A stretch of DNA of 64,000 bases from Mycobacterium sp. ENV421 (GTDB lineage Bacteria; Actinomycetota; Actinomycetes; Mycobacteriales; Mycobacteriaceae), in the NCBI RefSeq assembly GCF_002887815.1, contig NZ_PDHO01000006.1, positions 124,001 to 188,000 of the forward strand, written 5' to 3'. Positions 27,031 through 36,687 of the stretch are shown here, in pieces. The position numbers were made by a program, and so were the translations under genes. Numbering within the stretch: the stretch's first letter is position 1; each line of letters opens with the position of its first letter. The notes under the pieces are model-generated. The model saw nothing but the letters and a program-made list of their open reading frames with translations, did no database searches and was not told the DNA's origin.

Positions 27031-30000
27031 GCTGCTCCCCCGGTCAGTCCTTCCGAACCGATCACCACCAGCAGATCGCCACCTTCGACCTGGGCGGTGC
27101 TGCCGACGGCAACGCGAGTCACCCTGCCACCCTTGGGTGCGGTGATGGCGGCCTCCATCTTCATCGCCTCGATGGTGGCGATGGTCTGTCCCGCTTGCAC
27201 CTTCTCGTCGACGGCCACCCCGATGGTGACGACCCCGGCGAACGGGGCGGCCACGTGATCGGGGTTGTTGCGGTCGGCCTTTTCGGCGGCCGGCACGGTT
27301 TCGGCGATGTTGGTGTCGCGCACCAGCACCGGACGCAGCTGGCCGTTGATGATGCACATGACGGTGCGCATGCCGCGTTCGTCGGGTTCGGAAATGGCCT
27401 CCAGCCCGACGATCAGCTCGACGCCGCGCTCGAGCTCGATTCGGTGCTCGTCGCCGTGGCGCAGTCCGGAGAAGAACTGGTTGGCGCTCAGGCCGGAGGT
27501 GTCGCCGTACTCGTCGCGGTGCGCCTCGAACTCTTTGGTGGGGCCCGGGAACAGCAGCCGGTTCAGTGCAGCCTGGCGAGCCGGACCGGGTTCGCCCAGC
27601 ACCTTTTCGTCCTCGACCGACAGCGACTGTTCGGGCTTGGCGGCTCCACGCCCTTCCAATGCCTTGGTGCGCAACGGTTCCGGCCAGCCGCCCGGCGGGT
27701 CACCAAGCTCGCCGCGCAGGAACCCGATCACCGAGTCCGGGATGTCGTGGCGCCCTGGGTCTTCGGCGAACTCCTCGGCGGTGATGCCGGCACCGACCAG
27801 GGCCAGCGCCAGATCGCCGACCACCTTGCTCGACGGCGTGACCTTCACCAGTCGGCCCAGGATGCGGTCGGCTCCCGCGTAGGCGTTCTCGACGTCCTCG
27901 AACCGCTCGCCCAGCCCCAGCGCGATGGCTTGGGTGCGCAGGTTGGACAGCTGGCCGCCCGGGATTTCGTGGTGATACACCCGGCCGGTCGGCGCGGGCA
28001 GGCCGGCCTCGAACGGGGCGTACACCCGGCGCAGCAGCTCCCAGTACGGCTCCAGGTCGCACACCGCGTCGAGGTTGATGCCGGTGTCGTACGGCGTGTG
28101 CGCCGCGGCGGCGACGATCGCCGACAGCGGCGGCTGGCTGGTGGTGCCCGACAGCGGAGCCGCCGCGCCGTCCACCGCACTGGCGCCGGCATGCCAGGCC
28201 GCGGTGTAGGTGGCGAGCTGACCGCCCGGCGTGTCGTGGGTGTGCACGTGCACCGGCAGGTCGAAGCGGCTGCGTAGCGCGGACACCAGCGTGTGCGCCG
28301 CCGGTGGCCGCAGCAGCCCGGCCATGTCCTTGATCGCCAGCACGTGGGCGCCGGCGTCGACGATCTGCTCGGCCAGCCGCAGCCAGTAGTCCAGCGTGTA
28401 CAGCGTCTCGGCCGGGTTGGACAGGTCACCGGTGTAGGACATCGCCACTTCGGCGACCGCCGAACCGGTCGCGCGCACGGCATCGATGGCCGGCCGCATC
28501 GACTCGACGTTGTTGAGGGCGTCGAAGATTCGGAAGATGTCGACACCAGTGCGAGCGGCCTCGTCGACGAACGCGTGCGTCACCGTCTCCGGGTAGGGCG
28601 TGTAGCCGACCGTGTTGCGGCCGCGCAGCAGCATCTGCAGACAGATGTTGGGGATCGCCTCACGCAGCGAGGCCAACCGCTCCCACGGGTCTTCCTTCAA
28701 AAACCGAAGCGCGACATCATAAGTCGCTCCACCCCAACACTCGATGGACAACAGCTCCGGCGTCATCCTGGCGATGTACGGGGCGACTTTGAGCAGTCCC
28801 GAGGACCGCACGCGGGTCGCCAGCAGTGACTGGTGGGCGTCTCGGAACGTCGTATCGGTCACGCCGATCGCTGGAGAATCCTTGAGCCACTTGGCGAATC
28901 CCTCAGGGCCCAGTTCGTCGAGGCGCTGTTTGCTGCCCGGCGGCGGGCTCGCCGCGATATCGATGTCGGGCAGTTTGTCCTGCGGGTAGTACCGGGGCCG
29001 GTCGCGGTACGGCGAATTGACCGTCACCTCGGCCAGGAACTTCAGCATCTTGGTTCCGCGGTCCGCGGATGTCCGCGACGTCAGCAGTTCCGGACGCTCG
29101 TCGATGAACGACGTGGTGATCCGCCCGGCCTGGAAATCCGGATCGTCCAGAACCGCTTGCAGGAACGGGATATTCGTCGACACGCCACGGATCCGGAATT
29201 CCGCCACCGCCCGCCTGGCCCGTGCCACCGCGGTGGGAAAATCACGACCGCGACAGGTGAGCTTGACCAGCATCGAATCGAAATGCGCGGCGACTTCCGC
29301 ACCCAGATGGGTCCCGCCGTCGAGCCGGATCCCCGCGCCGCCCGGCGAGCGGTAGGTGGTGATCCGCCCGGTGTCGGGACGGAATCCGTTGGCGGGGTCC
29401 TCGGTGGTGATGCGGCACTGCAGGGCCGCGCCGTGCGGCGCGATGCGCTCCTGGCTCAGCCCCAGATCGGCCAGCGTCTCCCCCGCCGCGATCCGCAGCT
29501 GGGCCGACACCAGGTCGACGTCGGTGATCTCCTCGGTCACGGTGTGCTCCACCTGGATCCGGGGATTCATCTCGATGAACACATGCCGGCCGCGCTCGTC
29601 GAGCAGGAACTCGACGGTGCCCGCGCAGGTGTAGCCGATGTGGCGGGCGAAGGCGACGGCGTCAGCGCAGATCTGGTCGCGCAGAGCGGGATCCAGGTTG
29701 GGCGCCGGGGCCAGCTCGATGACCTTCTGATGGCGGCGCTGCACACTGCAGTCACGCTCGTAGAGGTGAATGACGTTGCCGTAGGTGTCGGCGAGGATCT
29801 GCACCTCGATGTGGCGTGGATTGACCACTGCCTGTTCAAGGAACACCGTGGGATCACCGAAGGCCGACTCGGCCTCGCGGCTGGCGGCCTCGATGGACTC
29901 CGGCAACGCCGACGGCTCGGTCACCCGGCGCATACCGCGCCCGCCGCCGCCGGCGACGGCCTTGACGAACAACGGGAATTCCATCTGCTGGGCCGCGGCG

Positions 30001-30440
30001 ACCAATTCGTCCACCGAGGCCGACGGCGCCGACGACGTGAGCACCGGCAGCCCCGCCTCGCGGGCCGCGGCGATCGCTCGCGCCTTGTTGCCGGTGAGTT
30101 CGAGAATCGACGAATCGGGGCCGACGAACGTGATGCCCGACGCCGCGCAGGCGGCCGCCAATTCCGGATTCTCCGACAGGAAGCCGTAACCGGGATAGAT
30201 CGCGTCCGCACCGGCGGCCCGGGCGGTGGCGACGATCTCGTCGACCGACAGGTACGCCCGTACCGGATGGCCGACGTCGCCGATCTGATATGCCTCGTCG
30301 GCCTTGAGGCGGTGCAACGAATTGCGGTCCTCGTACGGGAAAATGGCTACCGTGCCGATGCCCATTTCGTAGGCAGCGCGGAAAGCTCGGATCGCAATCT
30401 CACCGCGGTTGGCCACGAGGACTTTGGAAATCACCCGCAT
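27027..30440 (-). CDS. pca: Pyruvate carboxylase
   Basis: The 1137-residue biotin enzyme converts pyruvate, bicarbonate and ATP to oxaloacetate (anaplerosis). The order is a biotin carboxylase domain (about residues 1-460, [41 protein letters not shown]), a carboxyltransferase TIM barrel (about 530-810, [31 protein letters not shown]), a tetramerisation region, and a C-terminal biotinyl domain with the biotinylated Lys in EAMKMEA near 1103. Its stop overlaps the rsmD start codon. The full length indicates an active alpha4-type enzyme. Confidence 0.97.
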   Translation of the reverse strand: MRVISKVLVANRGEIAIRAFRAAYEMGIGTVAIFPYEDRNSLHRLKADEAYQIGDVGHPVRAYLSVDEIVATARAAGADAIYPGYGFLSENPELAAACAASGITFVGPDSSILELTGNKARAIAAAREAGLPVLTSSAPSASVDELVAAAQQMEFPLFVKAVAGGGGRGMRRVTEPSALPESIEAASREAESAFGDPTVFLEQAVVNPRHIEVQILADTYGNVIHLYERDCSVQRRHQKVIELAPAPNLDPALRDQICADAVAFARHIGYTCAGTVEFLLDERGRHVFIEMNPRIQVEHTVTEEITDVDLVSAQLRIAAGETLADLGLSQERIAPHGAALQCRITTEDPANGFRPDTGRITTYRSPGGAGIRLDGGTHLGAEVAAHFDSMLVKLTCRGRDFPTAVARARRAVAEFRIRGVSTNIPFLQAVLDDPDFQAGRITTSFIDERPELLTSRTSADRGTKMLKFLAEVTVNSPYRDRPRYYPQDKLPDIDIAASPPPGSKQRLDELGPEGFAKWLKDSPAIGVTDTTFRDAHQSLLATRVRSSGLLKVAPYIARMTPELLSIECWGGATYDVALRFLKEDPWERLASLREAIPNICLQMLLRGRNTVGYTPYPETVTHAFVDEAARTGVDIFRIFDALNNVESMRPAIDAVRATGSAVAEVAMSYTGDLSNPAETLYTLDYWLRLAEQIVDAGAHVLAIKDMAGLLRPPAAHTLVSALRSRFDLPVHVHTHDTPGGQLATYTAAWHAGASAVDGAAAPLSGTTSQPPLSAIVAAAAHTPYDTGINLDAVCDLEPYWELLRRVYAPFEAGLPAPTGRVYHHEIPGGQLSNLRTQAIALGLGERFEDVENAYAGADRILGRLVKVTPSSKVVGDLALALVGAGITAEEFAEDPGRHDIPDSVIGFLRGELGDPPGGWPEPLRTKALEGRGAAKPEQSLSVEDEKVLGEPGPARQAALNRLLFPGPTKEFEAHRDEYGDTSGLSANQFFSGLRHGDEHRIELERGVELIVGLEAISEPDERGMRTVMCIINGQLRPVLVRDTNIAETVPAAEKADRNNPDHVAAPFAGVVTIGVAVDEKVQAGQTIATIEAMKMEAAITAPKGGRVTRVAVGSTAQVEGGDLLVVIGSEGLTGGAA

Positions 30441-30474
30441 ACCCTACCCGCGTGACCGCGCCTGCGGCGGGCGA

Positions 30475-31113
30475 CTAGATGAGCGTGGACCAGTAGTTCC
30501 AGAACCGCACCAGGATCAGCAGGAGCAACCCGGTGAACCACAGCGTCACGATCGACCAGCGCCAGGTGTAGAGCACCCGGGCAACCACGTTCCCGGCGAG
30601 CGGACGAAGCGCAATCGAGGACACCACAACCAACAACGGGACGGTGACCGCCCACACCACCATGCAGTACGGGCACAGCGCGCCGATGCGGTACAGCGTC
30701 TGGAAGATCAGCCAGTGGATGAACACCGTAGCCAGCGCCGTGCCGATGGTGAGTCCCAGCCAGTACCACCGCGGCAGTCGCACCTTGGCCACGGCGAGCA
30801 CACCGGTGGCCACGACGACGGCGAACGCGGCGATTCCGATCAGCGGGTTCGGGAAGCCGAACGCCGACGCCTGCGGCGTGATCATCACCGATCCGCACGA
30901 CAGCACCGGGTTGATGCTGCAACTCGGCACGTAGGCCGGGTTCACCAAGATCTCGATCTTCTCGATCGTCAGGGTGGCCGACGCGATCAGACCGACCACG
31001 CCGGCGATCAGCACCCACCACGCGCTGGCCGGTCGCACCGCGACCCCGCCCGACGGGTCTTTCGACTCGACGGGTTCGGTCGGTTCGACCGGAGCCGGGG
31101 TCGCCACGCTCAT
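30475..31113 (-). CDS. Vitamin K epoxide reductase-family disulfide-forming protein (VKOR)
   Basis: The 212-residue membrane protein has about five helices and reoxidises periplasmic DsbA-like proteins using menaquinone, replacing DsbB in mycobacteria. Two Cys pairs are visible: CSINPVLSCGSV in the loop after helix 1 and LCPYC in GALCPYCMVVW. The start at ATG 31113 overlaps the stop of the DsbA-like gene by four bases (ATGA), so the redox pair is translationally coupled. It corresponds to Rv2968c. The N-terminal 30 residues are Pro/Glu-rich and cytoplasmic. Confidence 0.94.
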   Translation of the reverse strand: MSVATPAPVEPTEPVESKDPSGGVAVRPASAWWVLIAGVVGLIASATLTIEKIEILVNPAYVPSCSINPVLSCGSVMITPQASAFGFPNPLIGIAAFAVVVATGVLAVAKVRLPRWYWLGLTIGTALATVFIHWLIFQTLYRIGALCPYCMVVWAVTVPLLVVVSSIALRPLAGNVVARVLYTWRWSIVTLWFTGLLLLILVRFWNYWSTLI

Positions 31114-31898
31114 GACGTCGGGGCCGGCGTGGGCTGAGTCGGGCTCGGCGGCGCGGGAGCGTTGTCCAGGCCGGGCACGTTGCCGACGATCGCCTTGACC
31201 TTGGCGATCAGATCCTCCGGCGAGGCCGGGCTGATGTCCTGGCCATTGAGGCGGATGGTCGGCGTCGCCGTGATCTTGGAGGCCGCGGCCAGACCCTCGA
31301 CCATGTCGCTGTGCTTGCCGGAGTTGATGCACGACGAGACCTTGTCGGTCGGCACTCCGGCCTGCCGGGCGGTCTCGATCAGGCGGGCGTTGTCAGGGGC
31401 ACCGCCCGCACCTTCCTCGGGCTGCATGGCGAACAGCGCGGAGTGGTAGCGGGGGAACGCTTCCTTGTCCGCGTCGCCGACGCAATAGGCCGCGTTGGCC
31501 GCGCGAGTGGAGTAGTTGTCGTTGACCCGCGAGTTGAGGATGGCGACCGAGTAGTAGTCGGCGGCGATGGCACCGGCCTCGACCAGCTTGGAGATGGTCG
31601 GGCCGAAAGCCTTCTCGAAATCACGGCAGTGCGGGCACTGGAAGTCCTCGTAGAGCGACAGCACCGCCTTGGGCTCGTCGGTGCCGTCCTTCTTGATCAG
31701 CTGGCTCGAGGTGATCCGCACCGCCTGCGCGTCGCCTGCCGCGGCGGTCTTTTTGTCGTGACTCATCACGATGTACAGCACCAGTGCGACGGCGAAGATG
31801 ACGACGATGCCGGTCAGCCCCAGCTGGATGGCCAGGTTGCGCTTACGGTCCTGGGCTTTCAGGTCGTAGCGGGGGGTGGATTTCTTGTTGGTGGCCAC
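31110..31898 (-). CDS. Membrane-anchored DsbA-like thiol oxidoreductase
   Basis: The protein (about 262 residues) has one N-terminal transmembrane helix (IQLGLTGIVVIFAVALVLYI) followed by an extracytoplasmic DsbA/thioredoxin-fold domain with the active site FQCPHCRDFEKAF and a cis-Pro loop in ATPTIRLNG. It introduces or passes disulfides into exported proteins and is recharged by the overlapping VKOR gene. It corresponds to Rv2969c. The start is uncertain: GTG 31898 matches the homologous N-terminus, but an in-frame TTG at 31922 is possible. The C-terminus is Pro/Thr-rich. Confidence 0.92.
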   Translation of the reverse strand: MATNKKSTPRYDLKAQDRKRNLAIQLGLTGIVVIFAVALVLYIVMSHDKKTAAAGDAQAVRITSSQLIKKDGTDEPKAVLSLYEDFQCPHCRDFEKAFGPTISKLVEAGAIAADYYSVAILNSRVNDNYSTRAANAAYCVGDADKEAFPRYHSALFAMQPEEGAGGAPDNARLIETARQAGVPTDKVSSCINSGKHSDMVEGLAAASKITATPTIRLNGQDISPASPEDLIAKVKAIVGNVPGLDNAPAPPSPTQPTPAPTS

Positions 31899-31971
31899 GG
31901 CTCGGCTGATCCTCGCTGTCAAGACTCGGTGTTGGCGCCTCTAGAATACCGGCGCGCCTGCCCGCCGAATT

Positions 31972-33066
31972 TCAGGCGCGGGCGAGGTGGGCGCGCAGCG
32001 CCGAGATCATCTCGGCATTGCACCGGCTCACCTGGCCGCCCAGCGCATTCAGGTTGAGGAATGCGTGGGTCATCGGACCCATCTGCCGCAGATCGGTCAG
32101 TACGCCCGCTGCCTGCAGCTTTGCCGCGTACTGCTCGCCTTCGTCGCGCAGCGGATCGAACCCCGCGGTGACGACCAGCGCCGGTGCGAGCCCGCTGAAA
32201 TCGTCGGCCAGCAGCGGCGACACTCGCGGATCGATGATGTCGACTTCGGATCCCTCGACGTAGGCGTCGGCGAACCAGTCCATGTTGGCCTTGGACAGCA
32301 GGAATCCGTCGGCGAACAGGGTGCGTGACCGGGTACCGCCGCGCAGGTCGGTCGCCGGATAGATCAGCCACTGCAGGCTCGGCTGGCGGCCGCCACCGTC
32401 GCGGGCCAGCTGGGCCACCACCGCGGCCAGGCAGCCGCCGGCACTGTCGCCGCCCACCGCGATGCGGTCGGGGTCGGCACCCAACTCCGCGGCGTTCAAC
32501 ACGGCCCACAGGTAGGCGGCGTAGGCGTCGTCGACGGCGGCGGGCGCCTTGTGCTCGGGCGCCAGCCGGTAATCGATGGACAGAACGTGCACACCGGCAT
32601 CGCGGCAGATCAACCGGCAGGCCGAATCGTGGGTTTCGAGGTCGCCGAAGACGAACCCGCCGCCGTGATAGAAGACCAGCAGCGGCGCGCCGTCGCCGTC
32701 GGTGGGGCGATAGTGCCGGGCCGGGATGATGCCGGCCGGGCCGGGAATCTCCAGCGGCGAGATCTGAGCGACGTGGATGTCGGCCTCGTCGAGGCTGTCG
32801 GTGGCTTCCCGGTTCTGACGGCGGGTGGCGATCGGATCGCCGGTGACCGCGAGGCTGCTCAAGCCGACCGCGCGCTGGGCGGCCAGCATCATCTGGATCG
32901 ACGGATCGAGAGTGTTCCCGTCGATCGTGATGGCGCGGCCACCCGACAACAGTCTCTTCACGAAGCCCGGCAGGTGCGGGATGGCTTTGACGCCGGCGCG
33001 GTTGGCGACCGGCAAGGCCCTCTTCAGGAACCGGCTTCGCGCGGTCCCGGACACGGTGTCTGTCAT
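31972..33066 (-). CDS. Alpha/beta-hydrolase esterase (LipN-like, HSL family)
   Basis: The 364-residue enzyme belongs to the hormone-sensitive-lipase family of carboxylesterases. The oxyanion motif is VFYHGGGFVFGD (near residue 140), the nucleophile Ser is in AVGGDSAGGCLAAV (near 212), and the Asp (FDPLRDEGEQY) and His (THAFLN) complete the triad. It corresponds to Rv2970c (LipN). ATG 33066 is preferred because GAGGA lies seven bases upstream. It is divergent from the aldo-keto reductase homologue across 258 bases (33067-33324) in which I see no clear promoter or gene. Confidence 0.9.
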   Translation of the reverse strand: MTDTVSGTARSRFLKRALPVANRAGVKAIPHLPGFVKRLLSGGRAITIDGNTLDPSIQMMLAAQRAVGLSSLAVTGDPIATRRQNREATDSLDEADIHVAQISPLEIPGPAGIIPARHYRPTDGDGAPLLVFYHGGGFVFGDLETHDSACRLICRDAGVHVLSIDYRLAPEHKAPAAVDDAYAAYLWAVLNAAELGADPDRIAVGGDSAGGCLAAVVAQLARDGGGRQPSLQWLIYPATDLRGGTRSRTLFADGFLLSKANMDWFADAYVEGSEVDIIDPRVSPLLADDFSGLAPALVVTAGFDPLRDEGEQYAAKLQAAGVLTDLRQMGPMTHAFLNLNALGGQVSRCNAEMISALRAHLARA

Positions 33067-33324
33067 TGATAGTCCTCGGTTCTGGTGCGCAGTACCGGTA
33101 TCGCCGCAGCGTACGGGACTTCGACTGTCGGCGGCCTGTCGGCCCCGCCCGCAATCAGCGGTTGACGAATCCGACAATTCGACCTGTTCTCGGCGGCGGC
33201 GCGCCGGGCCTGCTCAAACGACATATCGCCCTGGGTACTATCGTCACCCGAAGTCGGTTGACCCCGGAGCCGATTGCGACGGGTCCTGTCCCCGACTCAT
33301 TCGACTCCACAGACAGGTGACACG

Positions 33325-34140
33325 ATGCCGGCGGCCGCGATCCCCACCGTCACGCTCAACGACGACAACACCCTCCCCGTGCTGGGCCTCGGCGTCGCCG
33401 AGCTGTCCGCCGAGGAGACCGAGAGCGCGGTGGCCAGCGCCCTGGAGGCGGGTTATCGGCTGATCCAAACCGCGAAGGGCAACGAGGAGGCCGTCGGGCG
33501 CGCCGTCGCCGCGTCGGGTCTGCCCCGCGACGAACTGTTCATCGCCACCAAGCTCGCCACCGAGGACCAGGGTTTCCAGTCGTCCCAGGACGCCATCAGG
33601 GCCAGCCTCGAACGCCTCGGCTTGGAGTATGTCGACCTGTATCTGATGGACTGGCCGGCCGAGCAGAACGGCAAGTACATCGACGCCTGGGGCGGCATCA
33701 TGCGGTCCCGTCAGGACGGTCTGATCAAGTCGATCGGTGTCGCGAACTTCACCCCAGAAAACCTGTCGGACATCATCGACCTGAGCTATTTCTCGCCGGT
33801 GGTCAACCAGATCGAACTGCACCCGCTGCTCAACCAGACCGAGTTGCGCGCGGCACACGGCGATCGTTCGATCCGCACCGGGGCGTACATCCCGACCGAT
33901 GAGGGCAAGCTGACGGACAATCCCGCGATCGCCGAAGTGGCTGCGGCGCATGGGAAGTCACCGGCACAGGTGCTGATCCGCTGGAGCCTGCAGCAGGGCG
34001 ATATCGTCGTTCCGCGGTCGGCTCCGGCGCACATCGCCGAGAACGCCGATGTGTTCGACTTCGAACTCACCGCGGCGGAGATCGAGACCCTCAACGGTCT
34101 CGACGACGGGACCCGCTTCCTGCCGAATCCGGCAGGCTAG
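33325..34140 (+). CDS. Aldo-keto reductase-family protein lacking catalytic residues
   Basis: The 271-residue protein aligns end to end with AKR5H-type reductases (Rv2971), but most of the AKR active site is missing. The motif that normally reads RLIDTAxAYGNE is [11 protein letters not shown] here: Asp becomes Gln and a two-residue deletion removes the catalytic Tyr. LYLIHWP has become LYLMDWP, replacing the catalytic His. Only the Lys of TKLAT remains. The cofactor loop usually reading SYCPLA is changed to GAYIPTDE. The frame is intact and conserved elsewhere, so it looks like a maintained pseudoenzyme rather than a frameshifted pseudogene. AGGTGA before ATG 33325 supports the start. Confidence 0.85.
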   Translation: MPAAAIPTVTLNDDNTLPVLGLGVAELSAEETESAVASALEAGYRLIQTAKGNEEAVGRAVAASGLPRDELFIATKLATEDQGFQSSQDAIRASLERLGLEYVDLYLMDWPAEQNGKYIDAWGGIMRSRQDGLIKSIGVANFTPENLSDIIDLSYFSPVVNQIELHPLLNQTELRAAHGDRSIRTGAYIPTDEGKLTDNPAIAEVAAAHGKSPAQVLIRWSLQQGDIVVPRSAPAHIAENADVFDFELTAAEIETLNGLDDGTRFLPNPAG

Positions 34141-34165
34141 GCCCCGCCGCCGAGCCCGCCGTGGC

Positions 34166-35398
34166 TCAGGCGTCCAGCAGCCAGTCGTTCGGGCTGAACA
34201 ACTCGCAGTGCACCCGATCCGTGGCGATGCCGCGGCCGGTCAACTGGGCGCGCACCGCCTGCACGAAACCGTCGTTCCCGCACAGATAGATCTCTGCGCC
34301 GTCGGCGATGTCGACGTCGTCGAGGTTCATCAGCCCCTCGTGGATCCGGGGGTTGTCGCCGTCGACGTCCTCGGCGTACCAGAGGTCCAGGCTGGCGTCG
34401 GGCAGGATGTCGACGAGTTCACGGTGCCGCTTACGCAACGGGTGGGTTACCGCGCTGCGGTCGGCGTGCAGCACCTGCACCGGTGCCGCATGTGACTGGC
34501 CGACAAGGTATTCCAAAATTCCGATCATCGGCGTGATGCCGATGCCCGCGGAGATCAGCACGACCGGCGCACCACTGCGCGGCTCGGGCAGATCGCCGAA
34601 CGGCACCGTGACGTCGAGCAGATCACCGACCCGGACGCAGTCGCGGATCCAGCTCGACACTTCACCCGCCGGGTTGTGCCCGACGGCGTCGACCGGCTTG
34701 ACCGCGAAGGTCAACTCGGACGCACCGGGAGCGGTCACCAAGCTGTACTGCCGCAGCTGACGCGCGCCGTCGGGTAGCGTCACGCCAACCGAAACATATT
34801 GCGCCGCACCAGCTCCGGCCACACCGTCGGCTCCCACCGTCACCAGTACGGCACCGGAGGGGTCGTCTTCGCGGGCGGTGACCCGCAGCCGACGGAAGAC
34901 GTCTCCGGCGGCGACCCCGGCGCCGGCGTAGAGATCGCGTTCCAGAGCGATCAGGGTGTCGGCCATGATCCAATACACCCGGTCCCATGCCGCCGCGACG
35001 TCAGCGGTCACCGTGTCGGCGCCCAGCACTTCGACGATCGCGGCGAACAGGTGCTCGTGCACGATCGGGTACTGGTCGGGGGTTATGCCCAGCGACGCGT
35101 GCTTGTGGCCGATGCGCGACAGCAGTTCGCTCGGATGCGGCAGGTCCGGATTGACCAGGTGCGTGGCGAAAGTCGCGATCGAGGCGGCCAGGGCACGCTG
35201 CTGCGCTCCTTGCGCTTGATTGCCCCGGTTGAACAGGTTGCGCAGCAGCTCCGGGTGACGACCGAACATCCGCCGATAGAACACCGAGGTGATCTCGTCG
35301 ACGTGCGCCCCGACGAGCGGCAGTGTCGCCGTGATGATCTCGGCGTGGTGCGGCTCCAGTTCCTGAACCTCGGCCGCACCGACTGCGGTGGTGGTCAT
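34166..35398 (-). CDS. hmp: Flavohemoglobin nitric oxide dioxygenase
   Basis: The 410-residue protein oxidises nitric oxide to nitrate with O2 and NAD(P)H. The globin domain (about residues 10-145) has B10 Tyr in VFYRRMF, E7 Gln in RGNQAQGAQQ and the proximal His in IGHKHASLGI. The FAD domain has LRQYSLVTAPG (about 235). The NAD domain has ISAGIGITPMIGIL (about 285) and EIYLCGNDGFV. Its ATG overlaps the stop of the NsrR-like gene by four bases, so the two form one operon controlled by the regulator. Confidence 0.95.
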   Translation of the reverse strand: MTTTAVGAAEVQELEPHHAEIITATLPLVGAHVDEITSVFYRRMFGRHPELLRNLFNRGNQAQGAQQRALAASIATFATHLVNPDLPHPSELLSRIGHKHASLGITPDQYPIVHEHLFAAIVEVLGADTVTADVAAAWDRVYWIMADTLIALERDLYAGAGVAAGDVFRRLRVTAREDDPSGAVLVTVGADGVAGAGAAQYVSVGVTLPDGARQLRQYSLVTAPGASELTFAVKPVDAVGHNPAGEVSSWIRDCVRVGDLLDVTVPFGDLPEPRSGAPVVLISAGIGITPMIGILEYLVGQSHAAPVQVLHADRSAVTHPLRKRHRELVDILPDASLDLWYAEDVDGDNPRIHEGLMNLDDVDIADGAEIYLCGNDGFVQAVRAQLTGRGIATDRVHCELFSPNDWLLDA

Positions 35399-35844
35399 GT
35401 CAGATTCCCTTCGGTTGTGAGTTGCAGAACGACGGGCAGCATCTGGCTGCCGACGAGATCGGCGATCGTGTGGCGATCGAGTTCGGCGTAGAAGGCCTCT
35501 TTGGCATCGGCGAGCACCCGACGCAGCCGGCATCCCGCGATCAGCGGACAGGCCGGCTGGCCGGTGCAGTCGACGACTTCGCGATCACCTTCGAGCCGGC
35601 GTACCAGCCAGCCCAGTGATGCCTCGCGGCCGGCGTCGGTGAGTTCCAGGCCGCCGGCGCGGCCGCGGCGGGCGTGCACCAGCCCCAGCTCGGTCAGCCG
35701 CGACACCGCTTTGGCGACATGATTCTCCGACGCGCCGGCCGCGGCGGCGACCGTTCTGGTGGTGACCCGCTGCTCGCGAGCCTGACCGGTGGCGAGCAGC
35801 ATCATGGCCCGAAGACCTAGGTCGGTAAACCTCGTGAGCTGCAT
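35395..35844 (-). CDS. nsrR: NsrR-type Rrf2 regulator with Fe-S cysteines
   Basis: The 149-residue winged-helix protein belongs to the Rrf2 family (MQLTRFTDLGLRAMMLLA; helix-turn-helix about residues 25-50). Its C-terminal part carries three cysteines with C-x5-C-x5-C spacing (CTGQPACPLIAGC, near 93-105), the iron-sulfur ligand pattern of the nitric-oxide sensor NsrR. It should repress the coupled hmp gene until NO damages the cluster. A candidate operator dyad lies 27 bases upstream at 35871-35891. Related Rrf2 regulators use a different Cys spacing, which favours NsrR over IscR. Confidence 0.9.
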   Translation of the reverse strand: MQLTRFTDLGLRAMMLLATGQAREQRVTTRTVAAAAGASENHVAKAVSRLTELGLVHARRGRAGGLELTDAGREASLGWLVRRLEGDREVVDCTGQPACPLIAGCRLRRVLADAKEAFYAELDRHTIADLVGSQMLPVVLQLTTEGNLT

Positions 35845-35870
35845 AAACCCGACGATAGTTTATTCGGCAT

Positions 35871-35891
35871 CGCAGATGCGTATTTTCTGCG
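35871..35891 (-). promoter_or_regulatory. Candidate NsrR operator before nsrR-hmp
   Basis: CGCAGA at 35871-35876 and TCTGCG at 35886-35891 form perfect 6-bp arms around an A/T-rich 9-base centre. On the minus strand a TAAACT hexamer follows the dyad and could be the -10 element, placing the dyad over the -35 region. Autoregulation is inferred. The rest of the 35845-35979 gap shows nothing else. Confidence 0.5.
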
Positions 35892-35979
35892 TGTGGGCTT
35901 GAATACACGATTCGGTGCGGATTTTTGACCCGCGGTGACGACCGCGTGAGCCCGATCTCGAGGTAACCGACCGCCCCGG

Positions 35980-36687
35980 CTAGCGACTGGGGCAGGTACC
36001 CGCGGCCGAGCGCAACTCGTCGGCTGAGGCCTGATCCACCGGCAGTGCGTACCCTCGCAGCACCGCGATGAACTGCATCGCGTACTGGCACCAGAACGCA
36101 TGATTGGGCGGCATCCAGCTGCCAGGAGGCTGGTCGCCCTTGTCCTGGTTGACCTGACCGTCGACGGCCAGCAGGTTGGCCGGATCGTTGGCGAATCGAA
36201 TCCGCATGTCGTCCGGCCAGTTTCGCGCGCCCATGTCCCACGCGTACGCCAGCGGCACCAGGTGGTCGATCTGCACCGCCGCCCCGACCTTCGCGCCACG
36301 GGTGAACGGGATCGTCGCGCTGGTGTACGGGTCGTGCAGGACGCCGGTGGCGACCGCCTGCGGGCAGCGTTTGGTGAACACGAAGGTCTTGTCGACGAGG
36401 TCGCGGTCCAGCACGTCGTCGCGGGTGTCGCAGCCGTTGTGCCCGCCCGGCGCGGAGTTGTTGTCGTCCCACGCATCGCCGAAGGCCGCGCGCCGATAGT
36501 CGTTGCCGCGCACCCGCTGCGGGATGACGACGATCCCGTCGAGCACGTCGGTTCCCGGTGCCACCGTCGGCACGTCGGCGCGGGCGATCATCGCATCGGG
36601 ATGGCTGGTCGAGGACGTGACCTGCACGGAGACGATCACCGCCAGCGCCGCGATCACGGCCAGCCAGATCAGGGGCCGCCGTCTCAC
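35980..36687 (-). CDS. Exported HNH-type nuclease (DUF1524)
   Basis: The 235-residue protein begins with a signal anchor (LIWLAVIAALAVIVSVQV) and carries a DUF1524/HNH nuclease core: QIDHLVPLAYAWDMGA, then RFANDPANLLAVDGQVNQDK and PNHAFWCQYA. These supply the DH, N and late His residues of the beta-beta-alpha metal site. It corresponds to Rv2972c. Such secreted nucleases may degrade extracellular DNA for nutrients, though no activity is established for this family in mycobacteria. The ATG overlaps the recG stop by four bases, so it is translated from the recG transcript. Confidence 0.87.
   Translation of the reverse strand: MRRRPLIWLAVIAALAVIVSVQVTSSTSHPDAMIARADVPTVAPGTDVLDGIVVIPQRVRGNDYRRAAFGDAWDDNNSAPGGHNGCDTRDDVLDRDLVDKTFVFTKRCPQAVATGVLHDPYTSATIPFTRGAKVGAAVQIDHLVPLAYAWDMGARNWPDDMRIRFANDPANLLAVDGQVNQDKGDQPPGSWMPPNHAFWCQYAMQFIAVLRGYALPVDQASADELRSAAGTCPSR

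Noticed and set aside
28833..30455. Long open frame opposite pyruvate carboxylase
   Set aside because: Composition-driven antisense frame with no motif. The pca frame is conserved throughout.
33067..33324. An 84-residue plus-strand open frame in the lipN-AKR gap
   Set aside because: It has no ribosome binding site, no recognisable sequence and runs through the promoter region of two divergent genes.
33325..34140. Aldo-keto reductase considered as a frameshifted pseudogene
   Set aside because: The reading frame is intact, the changes are in-frame, and the rest of the protein aligns well, so it is listed as a gene with lost catalytic residues.
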